Assembly: GCF_900104265.1 (NCBI RefSeq)
Contig: NZ_FNJJ01000015.1
Coordinates: forward strand, 102,860-166,859
DNA length: 64,000 bases
Direction: 5' to 3'
DNA from: Ectopseudomonas guguanensis
Lineage (GTDB): Bacteria; Pseudomonadota; Gammaproteobacteria; Pseudomonadales; Pseudomonadaceae
Both the position numbers and the translations under genes were made by a program. A model generated the notes under the pieces. It did not search any database, had not been told where the DNA came from, and was given only the letters and a program-made list of their open reading frames with translations. This document shows, piece by piece, positions 40,263 to 48,761 of this stretch (its first letter is position 1; each line of letters begins with the position of its first letter).

Positions 40263-43178
40263 TCAGAAACCGCTGTAGAGCAGGCTCAGCGCCACCTGTC
40301 TGACCTCCTGCAGATCCACCGGCTTGCTCAGGCATGCGCTGGCGCCGCGCGCCTTGGCATCCTCGAACAGGCGCTCGTCAGCCACCGCACTGATCACCAC
40401 CACCGGCACATCGCGCAAACGCGGCTCGGCGCGCATGGCATCGAGCACTTCCAGGCCGCTGCCGTCAGGCAGGTCGATGTCCAGCAGCACCAGCGCCGGC
40501 TCGCTGCCGTGCAACTCGGCCAACGCCCGTTGGCAGGAGCTCACGCCGCGAACCTCGGCGAATTCTCGCAGCGACGCCTGGAGGATCTTCATGCAGGCCG
40601 GGTGATCCTCCACGCACAGCACCTGCACCAGGCTGCGCACCTCCTGCATCGGCACGTCGGCAGATGCATCGCCGGTCCCTTCGGGACTGGCGGCGCTGGG
40701 TAAGTCGAGCCAGAAACGACTGCCCACACCAGGCTCGCTGCGTACGCCGATCTCGCCGTCCATCAGCGTGGCCAGCTCGCGACACAGCACCAGCCCGATA
40801 CCGGTGCCGGGAATGTTCGAACTCTCGCGGCCGAGACGCTGGAATGGCTGGAACAGCTGCGCCAGTTGCTCGCTCGATAGCCCCGGCCCGGTATCGTCGA
40901 CCCACAAGCGCACGCAATCGGCGCGCACCTCGTAGCCCAGGCGAATCATGCCGCGCGGGCTGTTGTACTTGATCGCGTTGGACAGCAGGTTGAGCAGTAT
41001 CTGCCTGACCCGCCTTGGGTCGCCCTGCACGAACAACGGTGGATCGGCGGCCTCCATCACCTGCAACTGCAGCTGTTTGTGCTGCACTTCGGGCTGCACC
41101 AGCTCGGCGCAGCCACTGAGCAGGGCGCCGATTTCGATCGGCTGCAGCTGCAGCTGCTGGCGCCGGCTTTCGATGCTCGACAGATCGAGAATATCGTCCA
41201 CCAGCGAGGTGAGGTGGCGGCTGGCGTTGACGATTTCGCGCGAGTAATCGGTCTCCAGTCTGGCGTCGGGCTTGTCCTGAGCCTCCATTTCGATCAACTG
41301 GGCGAAGCCATGGATGGCGTTGAGTGGCGTGCGCAGCTCGTGGCTCATGCTCGACAGGAAGCGGCTCTTGGCCTGGCTGGCGGCGAGCGCTTCGAGGCTG
41401 GCATGGCGCAGCTCCTCCTGCACTTGCTTGAGCCGGGTGATGTCGACGTGGGTGCCGGCGATGCGCAGCGGCCAGCCGCTGTCGTCACGCGCCAGGACCT
41501 TGCCTCGGCTGAGCAGCCAGAGGTACTCGCCGCGGCTATCGAGATAACGATACTCGGCATCGAAATAGTCCTCGCCACTGTCGGCGAACAGCTTGCGCAG
41601 GTGGCGCAGACGCTCCAGATCATCAGGGTGCACGCGCTGGTTGAATTCACTCAGCGTGAGGTGGCTGGCGCCCAGACCGAAACGCCGCACGAAGCGCTCG
41701 CTGAGATCGATGGTCAGTTCACGGGTGTCGATCTGCCAAAGGCTTTCGGTGGTGCTCTCCAGCACCAGTTGCAGGATGTTCTGCGCCTCCTGGCGCTCAT
41801 GCTCGCTGGCCTTGAGCTGCCTCCCGGCCTGCTGCACCGCCTCGGCCAAACGGCTGACCTCGGCGATATGGCTGTCCGGCACGGTGGGCGAATACCTGCC
41901 CTGCCCCAGGCTGGCCGCCATGTCGACGATGCCATCGATGGGCTCGGCCAACTGGTTGCTCAGGTTGCGCGAGCGCAGCCACATCAGGGCGAAGAACAGC
42001 AGGTAGAAGGCCGCCAGGCCGGCGATCAGCAGATAGCCGATCTGCATGTAGCGCTCGGCGAGCTGGTTGGTGTCGTGGAAAATCTGCTCCTCGTCCACCA
42101 CCAGCAGCAAGCGCCAGCCGGTCTGCGGAATCTCGCTCCAGGCCACCAGTTGCTTGCGCCCGCCAAGCTCCACTTCCTGCACGCTGCCGTTGCCTTCGTT
42201 CATTGCCTGCAGCAACGGCGCCATGCCCTCGCGCTTGGCCAGATTGAAGTCCTCGGGCTTGAGCACCTCACGGCGTACGGCTTCATCGTAGGAATACTGG
42301 GTCAGCTCGCGCAGGCCGAAATCCAGCTCCCCGGCCTTCGGCAGCGCCATGATGTTGTGGTCATGGCTGACCAGCATCGCGTAGCCCTGCCAGGGCACGT
42401 TGAGTTCGGCGATCTCGCCCAGCACCTGGCCGACGGTCACGTCCAGGCCGACCACGCCTTCGAGAAAATCATCGCGATACACCGGCGCGATGGCCGACAG
42501 CATCCAGCCCAGGCCAGCCGGATCGAGGTACACCTCGGTCCAGATCACCTTGCGCTGCGGGTTGTGCTGGGCGTCGGCCAGGTAATAGAAGTTGTAGTCG
42601 GGTATCACCATGTCGTGGGGATACTGCGCGGGCGTATCGAACCAGGGGTAGATGCGGTTGTAGCTGTCCCAGGTGTTGAAATACAGCGCGGCCACCAGCG
42701 GGTTGGCATGCTTGATCGAACGCATCAGCGGGTCGATCTGCGACAGGCGCATGACCTTGGCGTGATCCTGCTGTTCCAGAGGCGTGCTGTTGGCATAGAA
42801 GGAGGCCGCGCGCCCATCATCGCTGCGGGTATAGAAGACACCGCTGTCGGTCACCGCGTGGCGCTGATGTTCAAGCTCGTCCGCCTGGAAACGCGTATCG
42901 AGCAGCGCCTCGTGCGTCGCATCGCGATAGACCCGCACCAGCGACTCGATGGAGCGCAGGCGTCCGTCGATGATCTGCCCTTCACGCAGCGCGGCACTGG
43001 CCAGATCCTTCACGGCCGTCTCCTGCAGGTGCTCGATCTGCGCATCGCGGATCGCCTGGTTGCTCAGCAGGTAGACCGCAATCAATACCGACTCCACCAG
43101 GATCAGCGGGATCAGCGCGCTTTGCACGAACGCCCGCCAGATCCACTGACGCAGGGGGTAGCGGCTAGAACTCGGCAT
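40263..43178 (-). CDS. Hybrid sensor histidine kinase (Cache sensor, PAS, HisKA, HATPase, receiver)
   Basis: A protein of 971 residues. Membrane segments lie at about 15-37 and 385-410, flanking a periplasmic dCache-type sensor with FYTRSDDGRAASFYAN and FLEGVVGLDVTVGQVL. A PAS/PAC region runs at about 475-600 (HLTLSEFNQRVHPDDLERL). The H box is SSMSHELRTPLNAIHGFAQ near 611, ATPase motifs are LLNLLSNAIKYNS and DTGPGLSSEQL, and a C-terminal receiver has the phospho-Asp in LLDIDLPDGSG near 897. AAGGAG precedes the ATG. It has no output domain, so it must pass phosphate on to another protein. The signal is unknown. Confidence 0.93.
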   Translation of the reverse strand: MPSSSRYPLRQWIWRAFVQSALIPLILVESVLIAVYLLSNQAIRDAQIEHLQETAVKDLASAALREGQIIDGRLRSIESLVRVYRDATHEALLDTRFQADELEHQRHAVTDSGVFYTRSDDGRAASFYANSTPLEQQDHAKVMRLSQIDPLMRSIKHANPLVAALYFNTWDSYNRIYPWFDTPAQYPHDMVIPDYNFYYLADAQHNPQRKVIWTEVYLDPAGLGWMLSAIAPVYRDDFLEGVVGLDVTVGQVLGEIAELNVPWQGYAMLVSHDHNIMALPKAGELDFGLRELTQYSYDEAVRREVLKPEDFNLAKREGMAPLLQAMNEGNGSVQEVELGGRKQLVAWSEIPQTGWRLLLVVDEEQIFHDTNQLAERYMQIGYLLIAGLAAFYLLFFALMWLRSRNLSNQLAEPIDGIVDMAASLGQGRYSPTVPDSHIAEVSRLAEAVQQAGRQLKASEHERQEAQNILQLVLESTTESLWQIDTRELTIDLSERFVRRFGLGASHLTLSEFNQRVHPDDLERLRHLRKLFADSGEDYFDAEYRYLDSRGEYLWLLSRGKVLARDDSGWPLRIAGTHVDITRLKQVQEELRHASLEALAASQAKSRFLSSMSHELRTPLNAIHGFAQLIEMEAQDKPDARLETDYSREIVNASRHLTSLVDDILDLSSIESRRQQLQLQPIEIGALLSGCAELVQPEVQHKQLQLQVMEAADPPLFVQGDPRRVRQILLNLLSNAIKYNSPRGMIRLGYEVRADCVRLWVDDTGPGLSSEQLAQLFQPFQRLGRESSNIPGTGIGLVLCRELATLMDGEIGVRSEPGVGSRFWLDLPSAASPEGTGDASADVPMQEVRSLVQVLCVEDHPACMKILQASLREFAEVRGVSSCQRALAELHGSEPALVLLDIDLPDGSGLEVLDAMRAEPRLRDVPVVVISAVADERLFEDAKARGASACLSKPVDLQEVRQVALSLLYSGF

Positions 43179-43307
43179 TACGGCTCCTTTCCAGAGGTCG
43201 CGGGCAGACGCGAAGGGCCATCATAGCTTCCCGCGACGGAATCCGCAGTCGACGCTGAGGAACCTTTGGCGTAGACTTCGCGTCCTAGCTGTAACCACGA
43301 AAGTTTT

Positions 43308-43664
43308 GGGGCCGATTAGGATTCGACGCCGGTAGCGAAACTTGAGGGGCATGCCGAGTAGGTGACAGTTCTCGTAAATCCGCTGCCACAACTTCATAGT
43401 TGCCAACGACGACAACTACGCTCTGGCCGCCTAAGGGCGCCAGCTGACCCTAGGGGATGCCTGTAAACCCGAAGATCTGGTCAGTCATATAGAACAGGAT
43501 CGCCGCCAAGTTCGCTGCAGACGTAACGGCTAAAACTCATGCAGCTCGCTCCAAGCACCCTGCCACTCGGGCGGCGCGGAGTTAACTCAATAGAGATGGC
43601 TAAGCATGTAGAACCAATAGCGGAGAGCTGGCGGACGGGGGTTCAAATCCCCCCGGCTCCACCA
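43308..43664 (+). ncRNA. ssrA: Transfer-messenger RNA (tmRNA)
   Basis: The 5' end GGGGCCGATTAGGATTCGAC and the 3' T arm GGGTTCAAATCCCCCC plus GGCTCCACCA form the tRNA-Ala-like domain, and the CCA is encoded. The tag frame at 43402-43434 reads ANDDNYALAA followed by TAA. Length is 357 bases. The sequence closely follows the Pseudomonas tmRNA I remember. It rescues stalled ribosomes with SmpB. Its 3' end is used as an integration site (see the att entries). Confidence 0.98.
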
Positions 43665-43669
43665 AATAA
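43638..43669 (+). other. Left attachment site at the 3' end of ssrA
   Basis: GGGTTCAAATCCCCCCGG followed by CTCCACCAAATAA is repeated, with one base missing and otherwise identical, at 49557-49587. The copy here completes tmRNA, as is usual when an element integrates into an ssrA 3' end. Confidence 0.85.
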
Positions 43670-43705
43670 ACCCCTGATTTTCCTAGAGAAAGTCAGGGGT
43701 TTTTC
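43668..43705 (+). terminator. Terminator of ssrA
   Basis: AAACCCCTGA pairs with TCAGGGGTTT (43693-43702), followed by a T run. It directly follows the CCA end of tmRNA. Confidence 0.85.
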
Positions 43706-43710
43706 TTTGG

Positions 43711-43730
43711 GTGTCGAAAAGGTGTCGAAA
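43711..43730. repeat. GTGTCGAAA tandem site, left end
   Basis: GTGTCGAAAAGGTGTCGAAA holds two copies of GTGTCGAAA. Similar doublets lie at 49435-49453 and 49628-49647, near each att copy. They may be integrase arm-type sites. Confidence 0.6.
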
Positions 43731-44606
43731 TCAACCTGCGACGGTTAGATTCGCTGCGCGGTAACGCCTGATTACGATCTGGTAAAGAGCGCCACACCAA
43801 ATGATCGGCTTAATGCCACGCTGACCGCTGAAAGCGCAACGACCTGACACCAGGACGTGGGCACCAGCGAGATCGTCGAGATCTTCAATGCCAAAGGCAT
43901 CGAGGAACCTGTCGGCTATATCATCGAAAATGACAACACTCACCGACTGGTACTGAGGCGATGAGTTGAGCCAGATTTTCCCATCATCAGTACGACGAGC
44001 ACTGGTTATAGGCCCCCAGAAGAATTTGGCGGCCCCATCATCCTCGTTTGTGATCTCGCTAAAGGCTTTCGTAACATCCCTGACCTGCCCATGGATAAGT
44101 TGACGGCCATCTGGACGGAAGAAGCTGATGGTGGACGCAGAGCGACGGAAGTCTGGGCTTTGCACCAAGCGATGAAGAACTCGCCTGAGAGAAAATTGCT
44201 GGTTAGAGAGAAAATCACGGCCGCGAACTTGATGAGTCCTTCCGCCCTGCCCCTCTGGCCCCACAGGAACCGGAGGCCTCTCGACAACATCGATGTCCCC
44301 GCCTTGGTCATCGGAAAGACGAACGACAATATCGCCACTGCTCTGAATCTGATCAACGACCTCGGTTCCGTCACCTTGGTCATTATCGACGGGCACATAT
44401 TCGGCTTTTAACTGGCAGGTGGACTCATGGTGCGCACAAAAATGTGCAGGATGACCATGAGTACTTGCGCGCCGAAACCAAGCAAGGGCATTGCATTCGA
44501 CACAGGTTAAGCTGTCTCGATACTGAGATAGCTGGGCACTCGGCAGCCTCGAAAAATCCGCAGCCTCCCAAACACGGTTATCGACCCCACACAACGCGTA
44601 CTGCAT
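43731..44606 (-). CDS. Cargo protein of unknown function with CoiA-like zinc-binding N-terminus
   Basis: A protein of 291 residues. Residues about 30-62 (LTCVECNALAWFRRA, then PAHFCAHHESTC) show a CxxC...HFxxH pattern like the N-terminal domain of CoiA-type competence proteins. The rest is not recognised; it ends in a domain with a possible ADP-ribosyl- or nuclease-like layout that I cannot name. AAGGAG lies before the ATG at 44606. It lies between attL and the integrase. Codon use and GC are lower than in the core genome. A defence or superinfection role is only a guess. Confidence 0.65.
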   Translation of the reverse strand: MQYALCGVDNRVWEAADFSRLPSAQLSQYRDSLTCVECNALAWFRRASTHGHPAHFCAHHESTCQLKAEYVPVDNDQGDGTEVVDQIQSSGDIVVRLSDDQGGDIDVVERPPVPVGPEGQGGRTHQVRGRDFLSNQQFSLRRVLHRLVQSPDFRRSASTISFFRPDGRQLIHGQVRDVTKAFSEITNEDDGAAKFFWGPITSARRTDDGKIWLNSSPQYQSVSVVIFDDIADRFLDAFGIEDLDDLAGAHVLVSGRCAFSGQRGIKPIIWCGALYQIVIRRYRAANLTVAG

Positions 44607-44665
44607 ACAACTCTCCTTGTAGACATCCGAGTTCAATAATGCACAGCACGCAGTGTGATAGCAAT

Positions 44666-45658
44666 TCAATGGCCAGCAGTTGCTAAGGGTCCAAACCTAA
44701 CAGCATCCTGCAGATGATCCGGAGCCAGGTGTGCATAGCGCATGGTCATGGTCAGGCTGGAGTGACCCAGGATTTTCTGTAGGGTGAGGATGTTCCCGCC
44801 GTTCTGGATGAAGTGACTGGCGAAGGTGTGCCGCAGGGCGTGGGCGGCCTGCCCTTTCGGTAGGCGGATGGTTGTCCTGGCCAGGGCGCGGCGGAACGAG
44901 GTGATGGCCGAGTTTGGCTGGCCGTGTTGCTTCCAGTGCCTGACGATCTTGGCTTCCAGCTCTGCAGTGATCGGCACCGAACGAACCTTGCCGTTCTTGG
45001 TTCCGCTGAAGGTGATCACGCCATTACGCAGGCCGGTCGGTTTCAGCTTTTCAGCCTCTGACCATCGAGCACCGGTGGCCAAGCAGATCAGGGCGATTAT
45101 CTCGACGTGCGGGTTGGCGCAGCCGCGCCGGATCTCTTCCAGTAACTCGGTGATCTGTTCGGTGGTCAGCCAGGACAGCTCCCGTTCCTGCACCTTGAGC
45201 GGCTTCACCAGGGCGAGCGGGTTGGCGTAGTCGATCACCCCCAAACCACGCAGCTCGTTGTAGACGGCACGCAGATAGCCCAGCTCGTTGTTCAGCGTCT
45301 TGGGTGAGGCGCCCTCCCCTAGCCTGATTCGGCGATCCTGGGCGTAGGTTTGCGGGTCGAGCTTGGCGCCCTGGGGATTGCGCAGGCGCTTGGCCAGAGC
45401 ATCGAGCTTGCTACGGCGGCGTTCACCATCGCGCAGGGAATGCCCGTGCAGATCGAACCAAAGGCCAACCAGCTCGGCGAGGGTGCGACGGTCTTTCGGC
45501 CTGGGCGACCAATCCGGATTCTCGACGACCTTGGCCCTGCAGGATGCTTCGAAGCGCTGGGCTTCGCCCTTGGTCTTGAACGTCTTGCGGAAGCGCTTGC
45601 CCTTGATGGGCTCCACGTCGACTTTCCATCGGCCATCCGGTAGCTGGTCGATAGCCAT
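44666..45658 (-). CDS. int: Tyrosine integrase of the Pf-like element
   Basis: A protein of 330 residues. The arm/core-binding N-terminal half is followed by the catalytic domain with Arg in CLATGARWSEAEKL, the HxxR box in HALRHTFASHFIQ, His in LGHSSLTMTMRYAH and the nucleophile Tyr in MTMRYAHLAPDHL. It inserts and excises the element at ssrA. Its ATG shares one base with the initiator stop (TGATG), the same initiator-integrase order as PA0727-PA0728 in Pf4. A decayed relative of its 3' part lies at 50216-50601. Confidence 0.93.
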   Translation of the reverse strand: MAIDQLPDGRWKVDVEPIKGKRFRKTFKTKGEAQRFEASCRAKVVENPDWSPRPKDRRTLAELVGLWFDLHGHSLRDGERRRSKLDALAKRLRNPQGAKLDPQTYAQDRRIRLGEGASPKTLNNELGYLRAVYNELRGLGVIDYANPLALVKPLKVQERELSWLTTEQITELLEEIRRGCANPHVEIIALICLATGARWSEAEKLKPTGLRNGVITFSGTKNGKVRSVPITAELEAKIVRHWKQHGQPNSAITSFRRALARTTIRLPKGQAAHALRHTFASHFIQNGGNILTLQKILGHSSLTMTMRYAHLAPDHLQDAVRFGPLATAGH

Positions 45659-46932
45659 CAGACGGCACGCCCCCACCGAACGTAGCGTTCTTCCAGGATG
45701 CCTTTGATGTGTTTGTAGAGTGCGTCTTCATCCATGCCTTTGGCGGCATAGTGGTCGCGGATCACCGGCCAGCACTCCCAATCCTTGAGCCGGTGAAATG
45801 CCCTTCTAGCGCCCACTCGCTCCCGTGCCAGCAGGCTTACGAAGTTTCCCAGGAACAGTTCCACGTTCTTGCCCGAGAAGCCACGCGCCGTCTTGTGATA
45901 GCGCTTGTACTCTGTTTCATCGAGCAGGGAATCGACAGGTAGATCAACGCGCACATCGTCACGGATCAGCGTCCAGATCGGCTCGAAGTATCCAGGGCGG
46001 GCGATCAGCTTGAACTGGCTCAGGCCATAGCGCCACAGGCCGTCCAGATGCTGGGAGAAGGCTGCGAAGGTGCGCGTATCGATGGTCTGGCCGCTCTGCA
46101 GGTCTACCGAGCCGCTGGCGAACTGCTGGACGATGGAGTGGTGGTAACGCAGCTCCACGCGCCATACATCCTGGGCCGGGTTGTAGTTGTCCGGGTCAGT
46201 TTCGTCAAAGCTGTCACGGCGACGCCAGACGCTTTCCCAATAGTCGAGCTTGTCGGTAGCCTTGGCCTGCTCGGTCTTGTTGTAGATGCAGAGCTGCAGG
46301 CCGTTGGCCGAGCCAAACATCGAGGTTTCACCGCGGCCATACACGCTGGATTTCGTGGCCCAGTGCAGTTCGTTGATGCCGGACACGTCCCGGTGCGTTC
46401 GGGCTCTGCAATGCATCCTGGCGACCAGATCGGCCGGGGGCGTCCAGCCCTGCAGGTCAAGGGCGAGGTGCACCGCGCATTGGTTGACCTCGATGTTCGT
46501 CAGCACCTGGGCTGCGTAGTGATCCAGGCGGGCCTGCAGGCGCTCAGGCGACAGGCTGTCGATGGCATGGGGCGACACTTCGATTTTGAGGTGCGGGCCG
46601 ACGTTCTCCACCTTGGCGTTGAAGTTCTTCACCAGCAGCACAAAGCCCAGGTCGGCGTTCTGCAGCTTGTACTGATAGCCCGAGTCACGGCTTACCCGAC
46701 CGGCATGCCAGCGATCACCCGCGAAATCGACGATGGCGCCGGGCTTGTCGAACAGGCCCAGGATTTCAGGGCGGAGCAGTCCTTTGTAGAGCTGACGCAC
46801 CGTATCGACGCCACAGCGCAGCAAGCGGACTTTCGACAGGTCGGTGATACGAGCCGTGTTGCGATCAACGAACAGCCGCCCGGTCGGACTTTCGTAGCCA
46901 TTGTTGTCCAGCCGGATTTGATCTTTTGCCAT
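45658..46932 (-). CDS. Pf1-type phage replication initiation protein
   Basis: A protein of 424 residues, the same length as Pf1 ORF424, whose family it resembles (TARITDLSKVRLLRCGVDTVRQ at the start, DLQGWTPPADLVARMHC, SVYGRGETSMFG, LQLCIYNKTEQAKATDKLDYWE). It should nick the double-stranded phage DNA to start rolling-circle replication. It is followed by the integrase with a one-base overlap. The gene looks intact. Confidence 0.9.
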   Translation of the reverse strand: MAKDQIRLDNNGYESPTGRLFVDRNTARITDLSKVRLLRCGVDTVRQLYKGLLRPEILGLFDKPGAIVDFAGDRWHAGRVSRDSGYQYKLQNADLGFVLLVKNFNAKVENVGPHLKIEVSPHAIDSLSPERLQARLDHYAAQVLTNIEVNQCAVHLALDLQGWTPPADLVARMHCRARTHRDVSGINELHWATKSSVYGRGETSMFGSANGLQLCIYNKTEQAKATDKLDYWESVWRRRDSFDETDPDNYNPAQDVWRVELRYHHSIVQQFASGSVDLQSGQTIDTRTFAAFSQHLDGLWRYGLSQFKLIARPGYFEPIWTLIRDDVRVDLPVDSLLDETEYKRYHKTARGFSGKNVELFLGNFVSLLARERVGARRAFHRLKDWECWPVIRDHYAAKGMDEDALYKHIKGILEERYVRWGRAV

Positions 46933-46991
46933 GTTTCAAAACTCCAACAATGGCCACTACTGGCCGAAATCATTCGTCTCTATCTGACGTG

Positions 46992-47363
46992 TTACAGGGA
47001 CGTCAGCGCGAAGGCGCGTGCTGAGCTCGCGCCTTCGTTCTGAACTGAACCACTACGGCGCTCGCTCATCCGCGCCACGCCGCTGTCGCGCGCACGCGCG
47101 CCTCGTGCCTCGGCGTGCGTTCGTGCGCTAGCGGCTTCGCACGCCTTTCTCTCTATCCAATGCTCGGGGTATTCAAATCGGTCTTGGCGGTCGATCAGGC
47201 AGGCCTGTTCCTGGGTGTAGGCAGGCACCTGGGGGCGATCAAAGGGTGGAAGGCTGGCGTACCAGAGGAAGGCGCTCAGCAGCGCCAGGAATACGAGGTG
47301 CAGGCAGTCAGCGAAGTGCAGCGGGCGCGGCCAGATGAACACCAAGGGCTTTGCCCTTGTCAT
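46992..47363 (-). CDS. Small inovirus-associated membrane protein
   Basis: A protein of 123 residues with one membrane segment near 18-36 (LHLVFLALLSAFLWYASLP) and a long charged C-terminal part rich in Arg/Ala/Glu. It lies just upstream of the initiator gene on the same strand. It is not recognised; it may be a remnant of a phage membrane or assembly protein. An upstream ATG at 47438 is possible, but GTGGG before 47363 is the better site. Confidence 0.5.
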   Translation of the reverse strand: MTRAKPLVFIWPRPLHFADCLHLVFLALLSAFLWYASLPPFDRPQVPAYTQEQACLIDRQDRFEYPEHWIERKACEAASARTHAEARGARARDSGVARMSERRSGSVQNEGASSARAFALTSL

Positions 47364-47447
47364 CCCACTCTTGCCGCCGAGGGCTCGGGAGCGCGGGGCG
47401 GTGAAGCTGCCCCACTCTCCCGTGGTCAGGCTATTCATGATGGTGCG

Positions 47448-47531
47448 GGGTCAAGGGTGCGCTGCGCCCGTGCTTCCGTTCGCCGGAACGGTGAAGCTGT
47501 TCCGACGAGCCGGGAGCGCGGCCCTTGACCC
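47448..47531. repeat. Inverted repeat, candidate phage replication origin
   Basis: GGGTCAAGGG (47448-47457) and CCCTTGACCC (47522-47531) are perfect inverted repeats about 64 bases apart. Smaller repeats lie in the interval and next to it (for example GACCC/GGGTC at the right end). It lies at the gap where Pf phages would carry structural genes, partly inside the end of the 129-residue gene. It could be an origin or a scar of deletion. Confidence 0.4.
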
Positions 47532-47840
47532 GTCTGAATGGGTCAGGGTCATGCGGCCCAGTACGTTGCCGGAACCGTGCCGGTCGCGGTACCGCATCGC
47601 CCTGATGGAGCAAATGTCTTCAAAGTAGATTTCGTTGGCGTGGCGTGAGCTGGAAGCGATGCCCATGCCCAGGAAGTAGGCTTCGTCCTGCACACCTTCG
47701 ACCGGCAGCACCACACCCACGATGTGCATGCACTGCCAGAAGGTTTCCTCATCCCCTTCCCACATCAGCTCCAGCAGAACGGTCTGGCCGATGTAGCTCA
47801 GGGCCTTGGCAGCATCCAGGGTGATTCCGCGCTTAGTCAT
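47451..47840 (-). CDS. Inovirus early protein, candidate single-stranded DNA-binding protein
   Basis: A protein of 129 residues starting [18 protein letters not shown]. The centre is rich in aromatic and acidic residues ([33 protein letters not shown]), and the tail is Arg/Ser/Thr rich and may be altered by the repeat there. It stands where Pf phages carry their DNA-binding protein (about 144 residues), but I cannot confirm homology. Its ATG lies 8 bases inside the previous gene, implying coupled translation. Confidence 0.6.
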
Positions 47841-48081
47841 GGTCGTAATCCCCTTCCTTGAATTCCTTCTTGCCGTTGAGCAGATCGGCGCGGAGCTTGC
47901 CCACATCCACCATGATGAAGTCGGCGAAACGAGCGCTGGGGATGGTGCCGTTCTCCACCCACTCCACGACCTCTTCAACCGGAATGCCGCTGGACGAGGC
48001 GAAGGTGACGATGCTGCTCAGGTCTTCGATGGCGGCACCGAGCACAACCACGTTGCCCTGTTTCGAGTTCGGGTTAGTCAT
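47833..48081 (-). CDS. Inovirus early protein
   Basis: A protein of 82 residues (MTNPNSKQGNVVVLGAAIED at the start), acidic, ending GDYDHD. The centre ASSSGIPVEEVVEWVENGTIP resembles a helix-turn-helix. It overlaps both neighbours: its start shares ATGA with the previous gene's stop, and its 3' end overlaps the next by 8 bp. It resembles small Pf1/Pf4 early genes of similar size. Confidence 0.65.
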   Translation of the reverse strand: MTNPNSKQGNVVVLGAAIEDLSSIVTFASSSGIPVEEVVEWVENGTIPSARFADFIMVDVGKLRADLLNGKKEFKEGDYDHD

Positions 48082-48302
48082 AGCGTCCATTCCTGTTCGA
48101 GTAGTTGGCTGGTCAGCAGCGCGACGTTGACGACGACGTGTTTGCCGACCTTGTGGGAGGGGATGTAGCCGTGGCGAATCCAGCCCCAAACGATGTCGTG
48201 GCTTTGGCTCATCCGTATCCAGTCGGCGAACTCGCGCCATGGCATTACGGGCGGAGCCGGCTGGACCGGCAGGTCTTTCAGCGTGAGGTTGGTTCCTTCC
48301 AT
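48078..48302 (-). CDS. Excisionase-like or early regulatory DNA-binding protein of the element
   Basis: A protein of 74 residues with MPWREFADWIRMSQSHDIVWG and WIRHGYIPSHKVGKHVVVN, a winged-helix layout seen in excisionase/AlpA-type proteins and in Pf-phage ORF71-type genes. It is first of the leftward early unit, divergent from the repressor-like gene across the operator region, where an excisionase or Cro-like gene is expected. GGAAGG lies before the ATG. Confidence 0.7.
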   Translation of the reverse strand: MEGTNLTLKDLPVQPAPPVMPWREFADWIRMSQSHDIVWGWIRHGYIPSHKVGKHVVVNVALLTSQLLEQEWTL

Positions 48303-48316
48303 CGTGATGGCCTTTG

Positions 48317-48412
48317 TTGCACTATGTTGGTCTTTGTTGGGCTATGCCAAAAACTATGTATTTAGACTATGTGCAAACACTATCATGCACAAAGTCTAAA
48401 GACATAGTGCAA
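48317..48412. promoter_or_regulatory. Operator region between early genes and repressor gene
   Basis: Perfect distant inverted arms TTGCACTATGT (48317-48327) and ACATAGTGCAA (48402-48412) surround a closer inverted repeat TTAGACTATGTGC/GCACAAAGTCTAA (48362-48399, 12 of 13 pairs). The shared core TATGTGCA/TGCACTATG suggests repeated sites for one regulator controlling both divergent promoters, as in a phage lysogeny switch. Confidence 0.65.
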
Positions 48413-48436
48413 AATCAATTTATTTATTGGATTGAA

Positions 48437-48703
48437 ATGTCTATTACCGATAGAGCTTTGCTATTGATAGGCCTAACAAGCCTCACTGACCTATCAAAGG
48501 CGGGGGACACCAATTACCCACGCTGGGTCAGCATCAAGAGAGGAAGAGCAAGGGTTGGCGCGGAAGAAATCGAGATACTGGGCGCGATCTTTCCCCAGTA
48601 CCGCTGGTGGCTAACCACCGGAGAGGTAATGCCAGAAATTGGGCAGACAAGCCCCGAGTACGACGAAGCCAATCGAAACTTGACCAGTCCGAACGCGGGA
48701 TAG
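48437..48703 (+). CDS. Repressor-like DNA-binding protein of the element
   Basis: A protein of 88 residues. Helix-turn-helix character is seen in SLTDLSKAGDTNYPRWVSIK followed by RARVGAEEIEILGAIFPQYRWWL, the layout of small phage C-type repressors as in Pf phages. The start at 48437 (MSITDRALLLIG) is chosen over an upstream ATG that would run through the operator region. It is divergent from the early genes. Confidence 0.7.
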   Translation: MSITDRALLLIGLTSLTDLSKAGDTNYPRWVSIKRGRARVGAEEIEILGAIFPQYRWWLTTGEVMPEIGQTSPEYDEANRNLTSPNAG

Positions 48704-48761
48704 CGATTACCCAGGAAGTAGCTAGGCGCTGGTATGCCCGAAAAGACAGGGATGTATCGAA

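Noticed and set aside
44091..44411. Plus-strand frame of 106 codons antisense to the cargo gene
   Set aside because: The minus-strand gene has a strong AAGGAG site and a zinc-type motif. The antisense frame has neither.
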